A stretch of DNA of 64,000 nt from Sphingomonadales bacterium. Its GTDB lineage: Bacteria > Pseudomonadota > Alphaproteobacteria > Sphingomonadales > Sphingomonadaceae. Position 1 is the first letter of the stretch. Each line of letters begins with the position of its first letter. The position numbers and the translations under genes were made by a program. Positions 62,804-64,000 of this stretch are shown here, in pieces. The DNA lies in the NCBI GenBank assembly GCA_028871475.1, contig JAGWMZ010000001.1, positions 372,001 through 436,000 of the forward strand. Direction: 5' to 3'. The notes beneath the pieces are model-generated. The model was not told where the DNA came from. It made no database searches and saw only the letters and a list, made by a program, of their open reading frames with translations.

Positions 62804-63051
62804 GAGCATTCCCCTGCCCATGAAAGCCTGCCCTGCCTTGCAACACGGGATTACCCCTAAAACGATCGATTGCGGTGAAAGATCCAGCCGGGGGGCGGGT
62901 GTTTCTGGTGCCAGTCTTGTCAGCCTTCTCACCGACCATGTGCTCGCAACATCAAAACCCCGCTCCGTGATGGCTACCGAGATTCGCGAGCGATGAAAAG
63001 GCTGTCATTCCAGAAAGATGGCCTTTCCCTTTTCCGTCATCGCGACAGGCA

Positions 63052-63801
63052 TCACCAGGGCAGGCGTTGTCCGTCCCAGGCAAAGACGCCGCCACTGTCC
63101 TGCTGCGTCAGCCCATCGAGCACGCGCAGCAGGCACGATGCCGCCCGCTCCGGCAAGAACAGACGATCGGGGGCAACACCGCGCTGAAAGGGTGCAGACA
63201 AATCCGTGGCAACCGTGCCTGGATGCAGACCGGCGATGATGGCATGAGGATGGGTTCGCGCCATTTCGATCGAAAGATTGACCAGCACCATATTGAGAGC
63301 CGCCTTGCTGGCACGATAGCTGTGCCAGCCGCCAAGGCGATTGTCACCGAGCGAACCGACCCGCGCGCTGAGCGCGGCGAACACCGCGCGGCGGTCGCGC
63401 CGCAACAGCGGCAGCATATGCTTGGCGATGAGCGCAGGCCCAATCGTGTTGATGGCCAGCACATGGGCCATGGCCCGGGCATCCATCGCGCGGATGCTTT
63501 TTTCAGGCATGACCGCAAGCGAAGCATCGCTCAGCACGCCCGTCGTGACCAGCACCAGATCCACCGGCCCGTCGATTGCGCCCGCCGCCTGCGCGATGGT
63601 CTCTTCCCGCAGAAGGTCGAAAGGGAGAGGCGCGATCCGCGATACCCATTCAGGCGATGCCCATTCGACCGACGGCTTGCGCATGCCGACATGGATCTTA
63701 CGATAAGCCCCGCTCGCGGCCAGCGCCGCAACCAGCGCCCGGCCCATGCCACCGGCCCCGAACACGACCGCCTGACCGACAGGCTCATGACCATTCTGCA
63801 T
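63052..63801 (-). CDS. Short-chain dehydrogenase/reductase
   Basis: 249 residues. NAD(P)-binding GAGGMGRALVAAL, catalytic Ser region ALSARVGS and YRASKAALNM with Tyr/Lys, then HPGTVATDLSAPF. It resembles SDRs of the C-factor-like group often found beside photolyase genes. Substrate unknown. Confidence 0.87.
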   Translation of the reverse strand: MQNGHEPVGQAVVFGAGGMGRALVAALAASGAYRKIHVGMRKPSVEWASPEWVSRIAPLPFDLLREETIAQAAGAIDGPVDLVLVTTGVLSDASLAVMPEKSIRAMDARAMAHVLAINTIGPALIAKHMLPLLRRDRRAVFAALSARVGSLGDNRLGGWHSYRASKAALNMVLVNLSIEMARTHPHAIIAGLHPGTVATDLSAPFQRGVAPDRLFLPERAASCLLRVLDGLTQQDSGGVFAWDGQRLPW

Positions 63802-63861
63802 CAGGCTTGCTCCTCATGATCGCCACCGCCAGGCGCCATGGCGGAGGCACCCTCGATCACC

Positions 63862-64000
63862 TCACCACGCGCGATCGGCGCAGGCCGTCTTCGTCACATG
63901 GCCGGCTGCCGCCATGCCCGAAAGCCAGGCGGCTTCCACCGTTGTCCCCTCCAGCCAGTCGCCGCAGGCTCCGATCCGCAAATTGTCGTTCCACAGCATC
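63862..64000 (-). CDS. NAD(P)/FAD-dependent oxidoreductase, C-terminal end (partial)
   Basis: Only the last 45 or so residues are in the window: NLRIGACGDWLEGTTVEAAW then LSGMAAAGHV. The CGDW..VE.AWLSG pattern is the C-terminal FAD-binding end of renalase-like oxidoreductases (COG3380), which often neighbour photolyase genes. It continues beyond the right edge. The 60-base gap to the SDR holds only the SDR ribosome site. Confidence 0.75.
   Translation of the reverse strand, partial: MLWNDNLRIGACGDWLEGTTVEAAWLSGMAAAGHVTKTACADRAW

Overview
The window is a GC-rich piece of an alphaproteobacterial chromosome, most likely from Sphingomonadales (Novosphingobium/Sphingobium/Erythrobacter-like). The basis is the alphaproteobacterial rpsL-rpsG-fusA-tuf / S10 / spc / alpha order, a DUF4169 gene, a LOV-HTH protein that closely matches EL222 of Erythrobacter, and S12 carrying Arg at position 88. 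No tRNA, rRNA, CRISPR array, transposase or phage gene was seen. All identifications come from reading translations and motifs; no database search was run.

1-19650 (minus strand): the translation super-operon. In transcription order: rpsL, rpsG, fusA, tuf, two tandem terminators, rpsJ, rplC-D-W-B, rpsS, rplV, rpsC, rplP, rpmC, rpsQ, rplN-X-E, rpsN, rpsH, rplF-R, rpsE, rpmD, an internal terminator, a small membrane protein, rplO, secY, adk, a terminator, a promoter, rpsM, rpsK, rpoA, rplQ (cut by the window edge). Hairpins at several gene junctions suggest internal attenuation.

19990-22829: two small conserved proteins, an XRE/ScfR-type regulator and a LysR regulator. 22830-39302 (plus strand): a purine catabolism operon of 14 genes, mostly with overlapping starts and stops. 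It holds a purine permease, a GGT-type oxamate hydrolase (HpxW-like), allantoate amidohydrolase, ureidoglycine-glyoxylate aminotransferase, allantoinase PuuE, HpxZ, OHCU decarboxylase, an FAD/NAD(P) protein that is the best candidate urate hydroxylase, HIU hydrolase, xanthine dehydrogenase XdhABC, guanine deaminase and adenine deaminase. Together these form a route from adenine and guanine through urate and allantoin towards glycine, ammonia and oxamate/oxalate. The divergent LysR gene and a leader with a small Pro/Arg-rich ORF and a strong hairpin probably control it.

39444-48893: an L-lactate dehydrogenase, a four-gene archaic chaperone-usher pilus cluster (SCPU subunit, chaperone, usher, SCPU subunit), and a sulfatase module (formylglycine-generating enzyme, LacI regulator, divergent exported sulfatase) with a 22-bp operator-like palindrome between the divergent units.

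49226-64000: what looks like a photo-oxidative stress and membrane-lipid island. It contains an exported peroxiredoxin followed by a LOV-HTH blue-light regulator, an esterase lipoprotein, an ECF sigma/anti-sigma pair, a lipid-modification operon (FAD amine-oxidase-like protein, DUF1365, cyclopropane-fatty-acid-synthase-type methyltransferase, DUF6134-like), a second divergent operon (DUF1295, a second CFA-type methyltransferase, a membrane protein), DUF2177, a lipocalin lipoprotein, a histidine kinase whose membrane sensor matches the plant ethylene-receptor domain, two single-domain response regulators, an SDR and the end of an FAD oxidoreductase. A two-part motif, CATCTACG-N15-CGGATGCA, lies upstream of both the sigma gene and the lipid operon with identical spacing, and is the strongest new regulatory signal in the window.
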